Shown here one piece after another: positions 7,344-9,028 of a DNA stretch of 9,028 nucleotides. Made by a program: the position numbers and the translations under genes. The first letter of the stretch is position 1; every line of letters begins with the position of its first letter. A model generated the notes under the pieces. The model saw only the letters and a program-made list of their open reading frames with translations. It did no database searches and was not told where the DNA came from. This DNA is from Novosphingobium sp. (GTDB taxonomy: Bacteria; Pseudomonadota; Alphaproteobacteria; Sphingomonadales; Sphingomonadaceae), in assembly GCA_030830245.1 (NCBI GenBank), contig JAURNJ010000069.1, forward strand, positions 1 through 9,028. The letters are read 5' to 3'.

Positions 7344-8918
7344 ATGAACCAATCCCAGCACCCCGATTCCATCCTCATCGTCGATTTTGGCAGCCAGGTG
7401 ACGCAACTCATCGCCCGCCGCGTGCGCGAGGCGGGGGTCTATTGCGAGATCGCGCCCTTCACGCTCGCCGAAGCGGCATTCGAACGGATGAAGCCCAGGG
7501 GGATCATCCTTTCCGGCTCGCCCGCCTCGGTCTGCGATGAAGGCAGCCCGCGGGCGCCGCAGGTGCTGTTCGAAAGCGGCGTGCCGATCCTGGGCATCTG
7601 TTACGGCCAGCAGGTGATGAGCCACCAGCTTGGCGGCGAGGTTCGCCCCGGCCACGAAACGGGCGAGGGTGGAGAGTTTGGCCGCGCCTTTCTCACGGTC
7701 ACGAAGGATTGCGCCCTGTTCGACGGGCTTTGGCAGGTGGGCGAGCGCCACCAGGTGTGGATGAGCCACGGCGACAAAGTGACAAGGTTCGCGCCGGGCT
7801 TCGAAATCGTCGCCACCTCTGACGGAGCGCCCTTCGCCGTCATCGCCGACGAGGCGCGGCGATATTATGGCACCCAGTTCCATCCCGAGGTGGTCCATAC
7901 TCCGGACGGTGCGAAGCTGCTGGCCAATTTCGTCCACAAGGTCTGCGGCCTCGCGGGTGACTGGACCATGGCCGCCTACCGCGAGACCAAGATCGCCGAA
8001 ATTCGCGCGCAAGTCGGCCAGGGCCGCGTGATCTGCGGGCTTTCGGGCGGTGTCGATAGCTCGGTCGCCGCGATCCTCATCCACGAGGCGATCGGAGACC
8101 AGCTGACCTGCGTCTTTGTCGATCACGGACTGTTGCGGCTCAACGAGCGCGAGCAGGTTGAGAGCCTGTTTCGCGATCACTACAACATCCCGTTGGTGGT
8201 GGTCGACGCCGAGGCGCGTTTCATGGCGGGCCTCGCCGGCGTCACCGACCCGGAGAAGAAGCGCAAGTTCATCGGCGCGGAATTCATCGCCGTGTTCGAG
8301 GAAGAGGCGAACCGGATCGGCGGCGCGGATTTCCTCGCGCAGGGCACGCTTTATCCCGACGTGATCGAGAGCGTCTCGTTTACCGGCGGACCATCGGTCA
8401 CGATCAAGAGCCACCACAATGTCGGCGGCCTGCCCGAGCGGATGAACATGAAGCTGGTCGAGCCGCTGCGCGAACTGTTCAAGGACGAGGTGCGCGCGCT
8501 GGGCCGCGAACTTGGCCTCAACGAGCTGTTCGTCGGCCGGCACCCGTTCCCCGGCCCCGGCCTTGCCATCCGCATTCCCGGAGAGGTCACAAAGGAGCGC
8601 TGCGACGTTCTGCGCAAGGCGGACGCGATCTATCTCGAAGAGATCCGTAATGCCGGTCTCTACGATGCGATCTGGCAGGCTTTCGCCGTGCTGCTCCCGG
8701 TCAAGACCGTGGGCGTGATGGGTGACGGGCGGACCTATGACAATGTCTGCGCGCTTCGCGCCGTGACTTCGACCGATGGCATGACGGCGGACATCTATCC
8801 ATTCGACGCCGGCTTCCTGAGCGGCTGCGCGACCCGCATCGTCAACGAGGTGAAGGGCATCAACCGCGTGGTCTATGACTATACGTCGAAGCCGCCGGGA
8901 ACGATCGAGTGGGAATAG
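7344..8918 (+). CDS. guaA: GMP synthase (glutamine-hydrolysing)
   Basis: Makes GMP from XMP, ATP and glutamine, the last step of guanine nucleotide synthesis. It is 524 residues, the normal length for bacterial GuaA, with all parts present. The class I glutamine amidotransferase domain (about 9-205) opens with [20 protein letters not shown] and has the nucleophile Cys86 in GICYGQQ, and His180 and Glu182 in QFHPEV. The ATP pyrophosphatase domain has the P-loop SGGVDSS (234-240), FVDHGLLR (258-265) and [11 protein letters not shown] (333-343). The C-terminal dimerisation domain has [11 protein letters not shown] (400-410) and ends in the family-typical [10 protein letters not shown]. The ATG at 7344 fits the usual N-terminus, though no good Shine-Dalgarno lies before it; the nearest GGGA is 15 bases away. 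It is divergent from the small gene and gyrB and appears to stand alone. Its 3' end is a familiar insertion site for genomic islands. Confidence 0.97.
   Translation: MNQSQHPDSILIVDFGSQVTQLIARRVREAGVYCEIAPFTLAEAAFERMKPRGIILSGSPASVCDEGSPRAPQVLFESGVPILGICYGQQVMSHQLGGEVRPGHETGEGGEFGRAFLTVTKDCALFDGLWQVGERHQVWMSHGDKVTRFAPGFEIVATSDGAPFAVIADEARRYYGTQFHPEVVHTPDGAKLLANFVHKVCGLAGDWTMAAYRETKIAEIRAQVGQGRVICGLSGGVDSSVAAILIHEAIGDQLTCVFVDHGLLRLNEREQVESLFRDHYNIPLVVVDAEARFMAGLAGVTDPEKKRKFIGAEFIAVFEEEANRIGGADFLAQGTLYPDVIESVSFTGGPSVTIKSHHNVGGLPERMNMKLVEPLRELFKDEVRALGRELGLNELFVGRHPFPGPGLAIRIPGEVTKERCDVLRKADAIYLEEIRNAGLYDAIWQAFAVLLPVKTVGVMGDGRTYDNVCALRAVTSTDGMTADIYPFDAGFLSGCATRIVNEVKGINRVVYDYTSKPPGTIEWE
8907..8918 (+). 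other. guaA 3' end, candidate attachment site of a genomic island
   Basis: GAGTGGGAATAG ends guaA (Glu-Trp-Glu-stop). Island integrases are known to use this conserved end of guaA, leaving the gene intact and a second copy at the far side. The sharp fall in G+C immediately after the stop fits such a junction. No integrase or second copy is visible, because the window ends 110 bases later. Confidence 0.35.
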
Positions 8919-8941
8919 GAACGCTCAAGTAAGCTATTGAT

Positions 8942-8964
8942 TTGTATTGACATTCAATATACAA
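8942..8964. repeat. Inverted repeat TTGTAT ... ATACAA
   Basis: Outer arms TTGTAT (8942-8947) and ATACAA (8959-8964) enclose TTGA-CAT-TCAA (8947-8957), so the whole is an imperfect dyad centred near 8952. It overlaps the TTGACA box, the place where a repressor or activator dimer would act. Confidence 0.45.
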
Positions 8965-8976
8965 AGTCGCTACAAA
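8947..8976 (+). promoter_or_regulatory. Candidate sigma-70 promoter downstream of guaA
   Basis: TTGACA (8947-8952) is a perfect -35 box. TACAAA (8971-8976) follows after 18 bases and matches 4 of 6 positions of TATAAT. Transcription would run rightward out of the window from about 8983. AT-rich DNA makes chance matches more likely. Confidence 0.4.
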
Positions 8977-9028
8977 CTTTTTGCTAAGTGCTTGATTTGG
9001 CTTCTCACGGCTGCTACTCATACAAACT

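Larger units (their letters stand above)
8919..9028. other. AT-rich DNA after guaA, no gene recognised
   Basis: By count 41 of 110 bases are G or C (37 %), against well over 60 % in the neighbouring gene. There is no GC-rich hairpin with a T-run, so no clear guaA terminator. It holds a possible promoter, an inverted repeat and repeated TACAAACT (8971-8978 and 9021-9028) and TTGATTTG (8937-8944 and 8992-8999). It looks like control DNA of a gene beyond the window, or transferred DNA. Confidence 0.6.

Noticed and set aside
7329..8543. 404-codon open frame on the - strand opposite guaA
   Set aside because: It lies wholly antisense to a clear guaA, has the His/Arg/Asp/Ala-rich make-up of a GC-rich shadow frame and shows no known motif.
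8947..8957. TTGA-CAT-TCAA as an FNR/CRP-type site
   Set aside because: The spacing is 3 bases, not the 4 between TTGAT and ATCAA, and the outer bases do not match; left as an unnamed dyad.

Overview
The window is GC-rich (roughly 60-65 % G+C in the coding part) and reads like chromosomal DNA of an alphaproteobacterium, most likely a sphingomonad. This is an inference from codon use, the style of the GyrB and GuaA proteins, and the set of catabolic enzyme families; I could not run a search. Most of the window is ordinary chromosome. The less ordinary material is in the non-coding and short-ORF DNA from 6807 to 7343 and in the last 110 bases.

Layout. Positions 1-2558 (+ strand) hold the 3' part of an arylsulfatase gene, followed 24 bases later by a crotonase-family (enoyl-CoA hydratase/isomerase) gene. 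These look like an operon with a catabolic role. Positions 2555-6806 (- strand) hold, in order of transcription, gyrB (DNA gyrase subunit B), a secreted OmpA-family protein and a short-chain dehydrogenase/reductase (SDR), spaced 29 and 26 bases apart. The crotonase and SDR genes converge and share a CTAG in which each strand reads a TAG stop. No space is left between them for a terminator.

Positions 6807-7343 form the control region between gyrB (-) and guaA (+). On the - strand this region encodes a 27-residue, completely uncharged hydrophobic mini-protein (6945-7028). It has a good Shine-Dalgarno, a nested palindrome just upstream, a possible promoter, and a GC-rich hairpin just downstream. 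The gyrB promoter lies so close to its ATG that the gyrB mRNA is probably leaderless. An in-frame stop directly upstream fixes that ATG as the earliest possible start.

guaA (GMP synthase) runs from 7344 to 8918. Directly after its stop codon the composition drops to about 37 % G+C, with a consensus TTGACA box, an inverted repeat and short direct repeats. The 3' end of guaA is a known insertion site for genomic islands, so this may be the edge of one. No integrase is visible before the window ends.

I found no tRNA, rRNA, CRISPR array or insertion sequence. The best leads for something undescribed are the 27-residue mini-gene with its structured leader, the guaA 3' junction, and an SDR that lacks the usual catalytic tyrosine.
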